DNA of 64,000 bases, taken from Myrmaecium sp. VS I D KN 1. Lineage: Eukaryota > Ascomycota > Dothideomycetes > Valsariales > Valsariaceae. The notes under the pieces are model-generated. The model was not told the origin of the DNA, searched no databases, and was given only the letters and a program-made list of their open reading frames with translations. Where the stretch lies: assembly GCA_019775845.1 (NCBI GenBank), contig JADQAV010000025.1, forward strand, positions 310,001 to 374,000, written 5' to 3'. Shown in pieces: positions 34,064 through 45,486 of the stretch (position 1 is its first letter; every line of letters starts with the position of its first letter). A program made the position numbers and the translations under genes.

Positions 34064-35670
34064 TCACTGCTCCTCCTTTTCAATTACAGCAGGCGCCTTA
34101 ATGGTCCGGTTCTTGAGGAATTCGAGACCTTCGCCAGCCTATATAATAATGCAGTTAGCAATAACATTCTATTGTGTTGTGCAAACATTATGTGACTTAC
34201 GTAGCTGATCAACGGCGATACCTCCACGCTATTGTCCTCGCCCTCAGAAACCACAACACCTCCGGCTTGCTCGATCCACCTCTTTCCTTGAGTCATGATA
34301 TCCCTCCGGCTGGTATCAGGGTCATCTTCGCCGGTACCGCGGGCGTTCTTGAGCGGCGAGAATTCGTCCTCGCGTTTCACCTCCATACAAGCAAACTTGT
34401 CCATCGACAAGAAAGGGAAGCAGTCAAAGACAAACTGCTCCAGCTTGATGCCATTGGGCTTCTCGGGCTTCACAGTCTCGCCCTTTTCGAGGTCGACGTA
34501 GGGAATCTTCTTGCGGGCGATATGGTGGGGAAGCCTGTGGGACCAGCTGGGAATGCTCTCAAGGAAGCGGTATGAGTAGTAGTGGTTGACGATGTTGGCG
34601 GCCCGGAACTTCAGGATCTCGGGGTTCTTGGGATCCTTCGCCTCGGCCGTCGCAGCATCAATCTCGGAATACTCAACAACGTCGGGCTTGCCGTTCTTCT
34701 GGAGGATAAGGCCCACTGACTCCTTAGCGTTACGCTTGCGAACCACTTTGGTCGCAATGTCGACATCCTTCGAGGCGGAGAAGCCAATGAAGACAGGGTC
34801 AGCCACCTTCACTAGGCAGTTGTCGACGCAATATGCGTGCACATGCTGGATGCCACGCTTCTTCATATCGGACACGACGGAGGAGGTAATGAGAGCCTGG
34901 TAAAGACCACCGTTGCCGTCCGGAGCAACAGCGACCTTGGACTTGCTCTCCAGCAAGATCTTGCCATCATTGGAAATGCAAGGCAGGACACCCTGCTCGA
35001 AGATTGTAACGTTCTCCTTCTTGAGGCCGAAGTAGTTGTGCTCCTTGAAGAAGTCCTCGGTAGGCTTTCTGGTAGGGCCGCTGGTCATGACATACCAAGG
35101 AACGATGACCTCCTCCTTGCCATGTGCCTTCTTCGCCAACTGCTGCACCTTCCAGATCCTCTCAGCCTGAAGCTGGAAGAGCGACTTCTTGCTAGGAAGA
35201 CCAATGTCGTAGCATCCCTTGGGCGCAGAGCTACCCAACCTAGTACCTTGTCCGCCAGCCATCAACACCACAGCAACCTGGTTTTCCGCAACCAGCTTCA
35301 GACCAGCATCGTACCATTGTTTCAGATCCTCATCCTTGGAATCGAGAACGGAGCAGGTAGCCGATTCGGGGAGCGGCTCGAGAGAAGGAGTGCTGTCCTG
35401 GGCCTCCTCTTTCGGGGGGTTGAGGGCTCTTTGGGTGATGGCGTTGATGTGGTTCGGGTCAAAGTTGGAAAGTTGCTGAAACAACAAGGCCTTCTCGGCA
35501 GTGCTCAAGCTATCGTAGAAGGTGAAGACTTGGCCTTGTCCGGCCTTCTCATATTTCTCTCTGAGCTCATGGAGCTGCTCCTGGCTGGGCTCTTGCGCAA
35601 GAACCTCATTGCCGGAGCCGGTGAGCTTCTCCAGCAACGTGTTTACGGTGCCTTTCACTGCGTCAACCAT
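34064..35670 (-). CDS. UAP1: UDP-N-acetylglucosamine pyrophosphorylase
   Basis: Makes UDP-GlcNAc from UTP and GlcNAc-1-phosphate in the cytosol, the precursor for chitin, N-glycans and GPI anchors. Exons are 35670-34201 and 34138-34064, giving 514 residues, close to the usual 480-510. The nucleotide-binding signature [19 protein letters not shown] lies at about residues 134-152. Further markers are [37 protein letters not shown] and [10 protein letters not shown]. Without the 62-nt intron the frame would end in unrelated sequence; spliced, it ends [15 protein letters not shown], the expected C-terminus. A TATAAATA element lies about 240 bases upstream of the start (near 35916) and could serve either strand. 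Confidence 0.96.
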
Positions 35671-36337
35671 GATGTCGAACCTGTAGCGATATGGGGTATA
35701 TGGAAGATTGAAGCGAGAACAATAACGGAGGGTCGTAAGGGGAGCGTTAGGTAAGAAGCTCTAGAAGGGGGATGGAGGGGTGTTTATGGGGGTTGCAAGC
35801 GTGCTATTACGTTCACCGCCTGAGCTCGCAACATTAAACAAGATTCCTTCCCCATTCGTCCAGCCCCACAGTTGTCTGGAGCGCAGACCCTGCATGAGAT
35901 CATCGTCGTCAACTATAAATAAACGACTAGGGGATGAAGAGCGCAAATACGAGGTTCAACATTTGAACAGTATACATACAGGCGATGCTTCATACACTTG
36001 CTCGGGGGGTCTCGTGGTGAGGCTACGCTGTGGTACTGTACATCACTTATCAAGCGAAGGTGGTAGGCAGGCAGAAAATTATTTTCATGTATTTACTGCA
36101 TTATCTGCATTAATGGTCACGATTATGTTTGGACCAATTTTTTATCTGTTCCTGTTGTATGTATCACAACGTTCAACCAGATACCTTCCATGCCTTGCTC
36201 TTGGAAGATGCATAACAACCGCATTGAAATCCGCACAACTGCGAAAACTTTGGGACAGACTTGTCCGCAGAAGCATGTTTGAAACTATTTTCAAGATCAG
36301 CGTGCTCGAGGAGCCTGCTTGCTCATGTTTCACGTCC
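35671..36337. other. Intergenic: UAP1 promoter and Clr2 3' region
   Basis: 667 bp between two tandem minus-strand genes. It contains a TATAAATA sequence near 35916 and AT-rich sequence at 36080-36160. No gene seen. Confidence 0.45.
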
Positions 36338-38419
36338 TCAGTCGATGACAATGACAGGATGGTTCCCCGGAGGAGAAACGACCTCGAATCCTTCAACATC
36401 GCTATCCTCATCACTCTCCATCATCTCATTAGTTAAGGGCAGATCATCCATTGCGACCTCAATCTCGCTGGCCTCTTCTTCGTCTTCTTCGCCGTCAAGT
36501 TCCTCTCGCCGGCGCTTGAGCGAGCCCACTTCTTGCTTCGTTGGCTCTTTCCCCTTGTCGTTCCCGTTCAGCCTGGGTTCTCTGAGGCCCCTTCGAACGG
36601 CTTCCGCCGCTCTCTCGGCCTTCTCCATCTCCACGAGGGTCTTGCACCACTTCCGCCAGTACTTCGGCTTTCTCTCCTCATCGGCATTCCGTACTTCCGA
36701 CCCGTTAACAGTCTCCAGATCTAGAGCTTCCGCCCGGGTATCAGCCCAGAACCAGCTCTTCCCAGCCATCTTATAGATGCGCTTATCGTGATTGTAAGCA
36801 TAATCTCGCGCGTAAAGGGTCCCGTCAAGCCCATGCGAAGGGTCGGGGTATGTCTCGTCTAGATCGTTCGACGCAACCGTATCATCCTTCATTGACTCAG
36901 CCTGAGCTCCAAGCTCCTGAGGTGGCGGAAACCACATCAGCATAGCATCGTCTTCGTAGACGCGGCCGAAGACGCGATGGAAAGGAAGCATCAGTTCTTG
37001 TGTCGGGCCATGTATAGGGTAGAGCTCGTCATATCCGCTTAGAACTGGCGGGAGGGAGGTTCCGTCATGGTTTGTATATCCGTCATAAAGAGCGCCAGCT
37101 GCACGGGCAGGGTCCAGCGACCAAGCGTCGCCAGATACATGGACCGTAGTGTTATAAGGATGACCGTCGTCGTAGTCGTTATCACTGGCCTTGTCGAGGT
37201 GAATGAACTTCAACTTGATCGACCGAATCCGGAGAAAGTCCGTGACGGCAGCGCCGGCGGTTCTAGGTGTGATGCGCACGACGTCGCCAACGAGAAGAAG
37301 CTCCGGCCCTAGGTAGATACCTTTACAGTAGATTTCAGCGCATGGCCATATCCCTTTGAACTGGTACTTCTCCAGCAAAGAGAATGTGCGCGCCGATTTG
37401 AAGGCATGACGAATCGTGGGATGCCACTTATCCTCCGGCACGCCGCGTAGGAACTCCTGCCAAAAGGTGAAGGGGCGTATCTGGTGCATAGGCACATATT
37501 TGTATTGTTTTGAAAGTGATTTGTCTTCGCTATTAGGATCCGGTAATGGCTCGACGCGGAAGCCAGTGTAATTGATGCCACGGTTCTTCGGAGACTCTTC
37601 GACTAGATCTTCGACCGGTATATCGACAGTCGCAGGCTGGCTAACCATGCCAGCTTCCCAAACAGGATGACCGGTGTATTCCTTACGGGTGGTGTTCCAA
37701 ATTTTGAACTCATTTTCCGTGTCATCAAAGCATATCTCCTCCCCATCGGAGAGCTTCCGCACGAAAAGAACGAGCTCGCCTATTCGTGGGATCCACGCGG
37801 GCTTCTTGCTGATATTCTCGAACATATCCGGGAGCAACGTCCGTTCGGCTCGCCAATCCATACTGAAGGGCTCTTGAATCCTAACGTCTATTTCTCCCTT
37901 GCGTTGCAGCAAGTTGATCAACATCCGGTAAGCATCAGGAGTTCCTTCGTCATCCAAAGCTTCTTTCACATGCAACTTTGGACGGCCCTTGAGCTTCGGT
38001 GACGGTAGCGCTGCCTTTGGTTGAGACGGACTGGTGGTCGCCAGGCCACCTCCACTCCAGGGCTTGCAGACAGTACATGGACATCCGATGTTGCTCCCGT
38101 CATTCTCCATTAAGTGAAGAAAATGGGGGAAGAAACGGTTCGGCGAGTCGAAGGTCTTGTGGTTGGGGTTGCCGAACAGCCATCTATCTGCACTATGACT
38201 TCCGCCAGCGTTAGATCTTTTCTTTTCGTAAACCGCGTATCCTTCCGGTAAACGATCCAGTAGGTATCTGACTCCAGGCTTCGACTCCTTTCTGTAATCC
38301 ATCCAGAGCTTCGCTAGCTTCTCCCGGTGGAGTATCGGATCGACAAGGTAGTAATCGTGACTTTTGGGCCGATGAGTGCGGTCACCATCGGAGACATCTT
38401 TGATCCTGACTACAGACAT
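36338..38419 (-). CDS. Clr2-type transcription-silencing protein
   Basis: Resembles cryptic loci regulator 2, a subunit of the fission-yeast SHREC deacetylase/remodelling complex that silences heterochromatin. It is a single exon of 693 residues. The N-terminal Clr2 domain (about 20-135) has DYYLVDPILHREKLAKLWMD, LLDRLPEGYAVYEKKR, RWLFGNPNHKTFDSPNRFFP and a Cys cluster CPCTVCKPW. The C-terminal Clr2 domain (about 210-560) includes IGELVLFVRKLSDGEEICFD, PFTFWQEFLRGVPEDKWHP and YLGPELLLVGDVVRI. The end is charged and acidic, with EDEEEASEIEVAMDDLP-like composition. Family assignment is from the domain pattern; SHREC membership here is inference. Confidence 0.82.
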   Translation of the reverse strand: MSVVRIKDVSDGDRTHRPKSHDYYLVDPILHREKLAKLWMDYRKESKPGVRYLLDRLPEGYAVYEKKRSNAGGSHSADRWLFGNPNHKTFDSPNRFFPHFLHLMENDGSNIGCPCTVCKPWSGGGLATTSPSQPKAALPSPKLKGRPKLHVKEALDDEGTPDAYRMLINLLQRKGEIDVRIQEPFSMDWRAERTLLPDMFENISKKPAWIPRIGELVLFVRKLSDGEEICFDDTENEFKIWNTTRKEYTGHPVWEAGMVSQPATVDIPVEDLVEESPKNRGINYTGFRVEPLPDPNSEDKSLSKQYKYVPMHQIRPFTFWQEFLRGVPEDKWHPTIRHAFKSARTFSLLEKYQFKGIWPCAEIYCKGIYLGPELLLVGDVVRITPRTAGAAVTDFLRIRSIKLKFIHLDKASDNDYDDGHPYNTTVHVSGDAWSLDPARAAGALYDGYTNHDGTSLPPVLSGYDELYPIHGPTQELMLPFHRVFGRVYEDDAMLMWFPPPQELGAQAESMKDDTVASNDLDETYPDPSHGLDGTLYARDYAYNHDKRIYKMAGKSWFWADTRAEALDLETVNGSEVRNADEERKPKYWRKWCKTLVEMEKAERAAEAVRRGLREPRLNGNDKGKEPTKQEVGSLKRRREELDGEEDEEEASEIEVAMDDLPLTNEMMESDEDSDVEGFEVVSPPGNHPVIVID

Positions 38420-39706
38420 CGTGGTGGCTTGAAGAAACAGGAAAGGTGTGAAGGGTTGAAGACGTTGAGAAGTTGTGGCCCCGCGACGTCAGTCTTGTTG
38501 CTTGTGTGAGCTGGTTAAGCTTGTGACTTCAAACGGAAACTTTGGTATTGATCGCGTCACCCAATACGCGAGAAGAAGACAACAGTTGGAAAAGCGCAGG
38601 GTATCAAGAAGCATGAACAAACAAACTAGTGACTGCTTGAACGCTCAAATCGGGCTTCGCAAAAGCAGCTTTACTCAACGGCCGCTGACTATGGAGCGAC
38701 TGAAAAGGTTCGGAATAGCAACTTGGCACACGGCAGGCAAATCATTGTAGACTTGCGCGCAATTGGTCAATTAGCGTGCGCAGAGAGTGTATGTACTCGT
38801 TGAAGTCGGACGTAAAGCTGCGAACTGTTGATGGTCGTCGCACATGGGAAGCGATCACTAGCTTTGGTGCGCGCCGCCGCGCATAACTCGGGAACCAACG
38901 CTAGCACCCGACCCTGAGCTTCCCCGGACGGACTTCTGCCGAAGCCAACATCAACCACTTCTAATATAATTAGGCGTCTTTTCCACCATGTCACAGCTTT
39001 ATCGAGTCCTGGCTTACATGGAGTTCAGAAGTTAGGACTGCCTAGTTTGAGCGGAGCTACTCTCCGGTCCTCTGTTGTACTCGAATCTCAAGCTGTATCA
39101 GGCTATGGTACTTCACACTAAGAAGACAGTGCAGCATCATCTGCGTTCAGAGGACCGTTCGCAAGTGATCCGCCGCCTCTCATCAGCAGTTCATTTACCT
39201 TTGCCTCAGGGATAGGGGCAAGCTCTCTGACCGAACCTAGGATCGGCTGAGGAGGCAGCAAATGGGCACGCCGGAACGGTCGATACCCCTGTACTGAGAA
39301 AGACACAGGCCACTAGCGCCGCATCCATCCGATGTATCATGCCCGTTGGCGCCCCGACACAGCACGTTAGAAGACATCCCGAAGACTCTAAAGAGTTCTG
39401 CTCTCCTAATAGGGCTTGGGTATCGTACCCATGCGCAAAGCTATGGTGCAACATGATCGGTGCGGGGATCTGTCAAGCCCGTTCCCTCAAAAGTCCCAGC
39501 TCTGCTGGCACCTGCCCCAGACTATCTCGGCCTGTATCTCCTTCAGCCCCTCGATATCTATCCATGGACGTAGAGCACGAAAGACGGTGCCTTGGCCGAC
39601 TCTGCAATCGCTCGTGCCCTCGAAAGCGAGCGTTCCAGCTTATTCTTACCTTGTGAACTGCGATCCTTTTCATGAATTTTGATATTATCCAGCAGCTCTG
39701 ACGAAT
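38420..39706. promoter_or_regulatory. Divergent promoter region, Clr2 / membrane protein
   Basis: 1.3 kb between divergent starts. Short frames only; no domain, repeat or RNA gene recognised. Confidence 0.45.
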
Positions 39707-40907
39707 ATGGGAGTCATGGGCTTCCTCCAAAAGAAAAGGAGCCGGGCAAAATGCGACCTACCTGCCGAAAAAAGGATCTCAACGCCAGCGGGAGCCCGCC
39801 TCTCAGTGATCATGGAAAGTGGCAATGGCGCTTCGAAAAACTCCCGCACCGGAGATTCGTACCGGTCGTCGTGGCGGAAATCGGGTGTGACGGCGTCTTA
39901 TGTTGTCGAAGTCCCGCAAAGCACGCCCGAAGAACAAACCGGTGGTGTTTCATCGAACATATGGTCGGAGCCTACAGAAGAAACACCGAGAAGGACAAGG
40001 CTGGATCGATGCGCCTCGAAGATAGGAAGCTGGAAGAAGTGTGCTTTCGTTACGGCGACTGTGATCATAGTGGTAGTCGCTGTTGTCGTGGGTCTCTTGG
40101 TTGGACTAAGGAAGAAGACGGCGACAACAAAGTAAGCCTGCTGCATTGCTAGGGACATTATAAAGCAACGCTGACGTTGGATCCAGACCGAACGAGGCTG
40201 CAACAACTGGAGCAAGTTCAACCATAACTTCTGCAGCAACCTCCACAAGCAGTAGTGCCGCGACTGCTTCATCGGTTCCATCCGGTTTTCCCCTAGGGAA
40301 TTACTCGATGCTTACGTTCCTTGATACCGTACAGACGGACTGCACATCCGACGCCGACACCTGGACCTGCTACCCTGGTACGATATACAATGACGACGAT
40401 ATTAGCGCTGCCGTGGACTTTGCATGGATGATCGCATCCAACGGAGAGAGCTCCTATCAAATATCCAGCGCAGAGAATTCGATTTGCATCAACTTCAAGG
40501 ACGAGCCATTGGAGCTTGTTGATGAGGGTGAGGACACGGAACACTACCGGCTCCAGGTCATGCTGGATAAGACCGTCGTTCTGAATGGTTCTTTGATCGA
40601 CGACGGTTCATCGGCGACCTGCTTCTTCAACAGCACGACCTTCCAGGCGTATTTGTATACAAAGGCCAGCAAGGATTACCCATCCGCCTCAGAGGCATCG
40701 GAAATCACTGCCTCCAACCAAGAGTGGCCTTATCGGGTGAGAATCGAGCAGGTCATTGGAGGAGGGGACAATGTTCCGAATTGCTATAAAAGCGGAAATG
40801 GAACGTTGGGAGATGCCATCACGGATGGTCTGGAGGCGATGGATGCGGGGAGCCTGTGTAGTTGTCTATACCGGAACTATCTGACTCCGGATCCCAATGA
40901 TACATAG
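39707..40907 (+). CDS. Single-pass membrane protein with extracellular domain
   Basis: I do not recognise a named family. Exons are 39707-40131 and 40187-40907, giving 381 residues; splicing (GTAAGC...CAG, 55 nt) converts the AAG-TAA end of exon 1 into a Thr/Ser-rich linker. The N-terminal 110 residues are polar and basic. One membrane helix follows (about 112-134, FVTATVIIVVVAVVVGLLVG), then a Ser/Thr/Ala linker that is likely O-glycosylated. The globular domain of about 200 residues carries cysteines (DCTSDADTWTCYPG, SICINF, ATCFFNS, NCYKSGNG, LCSCLY) and NGS/NST/NGT sequons. This is a type II layout: cytosolic N-terminus, extracytoplasmic C-terminal domain with probable disulfides. Such genes are common and uncharacterised in filamentous ascomycetes. 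Confidence 0.75.
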
Positions 40908-41865
40908 GATTTACCGGCCCGTAGGGGAAACAGTTTTCTTTTCGGATGATACGGTTCACTTCCTGATTTTCCTAAGTGATCTAGCGTGGAGTTTTGCGGG
41001 ATAAGGAGTCTGAGAAATAGCTAGGCTTGCGAGATTAATTGTATCCGACCGGGAGATTCGAATATCTCCAGATATTTTTCCGAACAGACGCTTGGGCATG
41101 ATCTGAAGTCTCTGTATGCCTTTTAAATTTAGTATATATCCTAAATTGCTCATCGCTTTCAGACATATATAAAGAATTAAAAGGAAAGACCATTGAATCA
41201 GGTTCAAAGAGAAGATGATGGAAGCATCATTTCTACCAGAACACTCAAAAAACTTTTGGGCCCTATATCTTCCGTATAGCCGGACCGGTGGAGGTCGTGA
41301 GTTGTCGGAGGGGTTTATCCCAGTCTTACCACTGGCGTCCCGGACGTATGCAAGGTACCCGCCATCTCTGCAAAATGAGCCAAAATACGAGAAGGGCCAC
41401 CATGCATAGTGACGCCCTGGCGGCGACAACGCATGCACATAGAAATTTCGATGAGATGATTGCACAGCCAGCCGTCACCCACTGCGCCCGCCAGCTGTAC
41501 ATATTCGATCCCACCGACATCCGAAGTTACCCTGGACGAACGATGAGGCTGGGGATCTCGCATTGTGCAAGGAACGAGCGGAGCGTGGGAGGCACTAGGG
41601 TGGTGGCAGGGAGATGCCAGCAAGCTCGCCGCCGATTCGCCGAAGCGAACAAACCCCACGCTCCGCGACACTGAGTCCAACCTGCATCCTTGCCGAGCTT
41701 TCTCGTCAATGACCCTTGACCATCATCACGGCTCCCCATGACCGCATCCTCCGAACCTTCTACAACTCCACCACCATCGCTTCTTATTCTTTCCCAGTGG
41801 TATGATATAGCGACGCCGACGACTCTCTGAACGCCCTTGATCCTCGCGACTACCCGCTGGTAGTC
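40908..41865. other. Intergenic: membrane protein 3' / coiled-coil gene promoter
   Basis: About 960 bp. The left half is AT-rich (3' UTR-like); the right half is a C/T/A-rich leader. No gene supported. Confidence 0.45.
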
Positions 41866-44517
41866 ATGGAGGCCACGCCCTCCTCCTCCCTCACGATCCC
41901 GGATGGCCACGGCCAAGACTCGGCGAGCATTCCACGATGTTGCTGCGGCAGGGACGATTGCGCATTCCTGCAGCATAACGGCAGGCTTGTAGACGGACTC
42001 GAGCGAGACGTCCACCAGGCTGCTAAACTCGGTCAAGTGAGTATGCACCTGCTCATTTCCTTTGATGTGGCTCTCCACCGTGACAACGGCCTCATCTAAC
42101 CTTAAACCCTGCCTCATCAACCCACCTTCAAACAAAACGCCCACGCAACCCCACGAGTCAACATCGCGCAAAAATAATAATTCTTCTTTTTCTTTTTACT
42201 TTATGGCGACAACATGGAGGCACTGACATTCTCCTTGCAGGCATTGCTCGTCCGGCATGAGGCTTATATCGCCGACGCGGAGCAGGAGCGTAAGCGCATG
42301 GCCGCTTGCATCGAGAAACTCGAACAAGAAAAGCGGGAACTGCAAGAGAAGAATGTCAAAACAGAGGAAGAGAACAGGGGCTTGTTGGAACAGTTGGACA
42401 ATTTGAACCACACGGTCACCGAGTCGGACGCTCACGTGCAGAGCTTGAATAACAAGCTCAAGCAGACGGAAGAAGAGCTTCTACGCGTCAAAGCTCTCGC
42501 TTCTAAGACTGAGTCTCTGGAAATACAGCTGGAGCAATCGGAGAGGGAGCAGGCCTACCTGCAGGAGACGCTTACTACTACTGCGGAGGAAGAGAAGGCT
42601 GCCGTTCAACGCTGGAAGAATGCTGAGAGGACTATCGTCAACCTCCAAAATCAAGTCGACCGTATCGAGAGGGAATCCAGGGCGGAGCGGGAACGTCATG
42701 TGGAGATCATAGGGCGCATGGAACGGAGACGCGTAGTGGAGGCGGAACTGGACCATGCCGCTGGAAGGCTAAAGGGCGCCGCCGCTGCGAAGGCTGTTGC
42801 GGCTGAGAAAAGAGGCAGCACGGTCGTCTCTCACTTTGTCAAGGACATCTTGCAGGACAACGCGAACCTGCAGATGGGCATTGTGGAGCTCCGCGAGATG
42901 CTCATGAACTCGAACGAGGAAGTTGAGCGCTTGAGAGAACAGCTCATGGCACTCCAGCCTTTCGAAAATGAGTCTGATGGCTCACGAACACCAACGCTGC
43001 TCAACGAGCTCGGCCTGGATGCGCCTCGCCAGGAATATCACATTCACCATCACTACCATGGTCCGAACAAGGCGGAGAAGAGGAATTCATTGCAGCGACG
43101 ATCGAAGAAGCGACGAACAATCATGTCCCCACTCACGCATACTCCACGCACATCCATCTCCAAGTCCTACCGGAACTCGGCATCTCCATGTTTCCCTTCC
43201 ACTCCATCGTCTAGTGCCGCAATCTTGTCCCAGACCTCTGTGACTGTTCCGCACACGCCACGACGCTGGTCCGCTCAGTCTAGTCTGGGTGGCGCCTCGA
43301 TTGCCAGTTCGTCCATCTCCGACTCTCCATATGCGCACTCTCACCGTGCATCGTCCATCTTCGATCGAGGCTTCAGTGAGTACGGCTGCGATTCTTCTCG
43401 CCCTACAAGCCCTGAAAGCAATGGCACACTATCTCCAGCTCAATTTGGCTCCAAAGCGATGAAAATGCAGTCATATGGGGGAGAAAGGACGCAAACAACG
43501 CCCAGTCGCTTGAGACACGGTGACAGTCTACGTCGCAGCTTCACTACGCCTATGGGTCAATCTACGGATCGTTACTGCGCTAGCCCTTCATTTTCCTCGG
43601 ACTCATATTACGACGCACCCCCGCACACGGACGTCGACGATCTTGCCGATTTGCATTATATGCATAATCCGCCAACAATACCGGAAGAAATGGAAGAGAA
43701 TGGATCGCGAGAGACTGCAAACGCCACTAATCGACCGACACAGCATGGAGAGCCTGACATAGGCATCGCTGACATATACTCCCACCTACGTCCCAACCTC
43801 CGACGGGTTTCTTCTCACGACTCTCTCATCTCTATCTCCGGAATGGACATTCATACACTTTCCTCAAGACCTAGTCAGCTCCTCACACCATTTGCGTCGC
43901 CATTCGGCTCTCCTGCAACGTCACAGCCATCCACCCAGCCTGTGCTCTCCTCAACGAACGTACGCGCGAATATGTCCAGAGACCGCCGTGGACTGGACAG
44001 CAAAAGCATCCTCTATTGCATGGCGACGGAGCAGCGGATCAACAGTAACAGAACTACTGGCGCCAAGACCAACAAAGAGTCTTTCGGCAAGAAAGTCGGT
44101 GGTTGGGTATTCGGACGATGGGGCGCGACACCGGCGCCGACGTCTTCGCAGCCCGAAACGCCCACCTCTAGCAAATCCGCGTCCTCTCCATTAGCCGCGA
44201 AGCCTCCAATTTCCGCAGAGGGAGATTCCCAAGAAACAAACAGCAGCGATACCGGCACCTTACATGTGCCTTCCGACCCTCGCTCTGCCCACCCACACGA
44301 CGGAGACAATGCCTCCATCCTGACGGCATCAACCGGCGCCGCATCGGCCACATCGAAGTCTACGCAACTACAACAACCCGTTCGCTTCCGCTCGCCGGGC
44401 ATCAATCAATCCGGTCCGCTGTTGGGCTTTTTCGAACCGAAACCGACGCCGACGAAGATTGTGGTCCGCGAAACGGATGTGGATCGAGAGGCGTTGATGG
44501 AGAGTTTGGCGGAGTGA
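41866..44517 (+). CDS. Conserved coiled-coil protein with N-terminal CCCGR motif
   Basis: I cannot name this 815-residue protein. Exons are 41866-42036 and 42241-44517; the junction joins HQAAKLGQ|ALLVRHEAYI in frame. A Cys motif CCCGRDDCAFL stands at residues 25-35, followed by a long coiled coil to about residue 245. It contains VVSHFVKDILQDNANLQMG and ELREMLMNSNEEVERLREQL, which look like the conserved family core. Next come a His-rich YHIHHHYHG, a basic RRSKKRR patch (possible nuclear or membrane targeting) and about 500 Ser/Pro-rich disordered residues. The conserved C-terminal piece is KKVGGWVFGRWG. The pattern suits a cytoskeletal or spindle/cortex scaffold, but that is inference. The intron (204 nt) is unusually long for this window. 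Confidence 0.8.
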
Positions 44518-45486
44518 TTACCTGGCTTTTCACCGTGCAGATGGACCTGGCCATGCGCAAGCCACACGGCGGATACTTGACCGCTTTGAACGACCGTTGA
44601 TGATTTGACAATGACTGCGCGAGAGGAGGGGTTTTTCTTCTTTCCTTTCTTTGCAACCGCGATTCTCTTTCCTAGCGCTGGTGTCGTTTGGCGTTTATTT
44701 TTTTGGAGAGAGAGAGCTTCGCTATCGGGCTCTTTCTTCGCTTCCGTCGTCGTGTTATTTTTCCTTTGTTTTCTTTTTCTTGCTTGTGTTGGATATACCC
44801 CCTTTTCTTTTCTTGTTCGCTTGCTTGCCGCATCGTCATTCCTCTCCGTTTTTTCCTTTGTTTTCCGGTTGGTTGGTTCGGTTGGATTGGAACCGGTTGG
44901 GTTGGGGTAATGGATATGGAACCGGGCAGACGGGGCCGGTTTGGATTATACATGGGATTCGGCGTGTGAGTGGGTGACTGGAGACGGCGTCGTGATGGTG
45001 GTGCGGGTTATAATGGATTCATTCTTATCTTCTCTTCATATGACTCTTTTCGCGTGCTGCTTACTCTACGTTACCTCATCCATCGACGCTCTCGGCCAGA
45101 TGTCTACCTCGCATACGCGGAGACGAAGCGCTCGTGCTTGCCTTGCCTTGCCGTGCTTGGTCATGTCGCGCGTGTCGCGCGCGGCAGGCACCGTACCGTA
45201 ATTGGATGCGCATGGAGATGGTTTTTTGGAGGTACTACTTCTACGCGGCATAACATAATATGGTATGGTTTAATTTGGTATTTTCTGTGGAAAGTGGTAT
45301 ACGTGGATGATGAAAGGGGAGGCGATCCATCGAAGTACAACCACGAAGAACCACCCACCCTCTCCTTCCCTCCCATCCTCCCTATATACAACCAAAACGC
45401 ATCTCTGCTCGTCCTCGTTCTATCCCATCACCCCCTCATCCCCACCCAAATACACCTTCTGAAAAAGGAAGAAAAGAGAAAAAACC
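44518..45486. other. Convergent intergenic region
   Basis: 970 bp between convergent genes. The first 400 bases are T-rich and fit the 3' UTR of the coiled-coil gene; the rest has no recognisable content. Confidence 0.45.
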
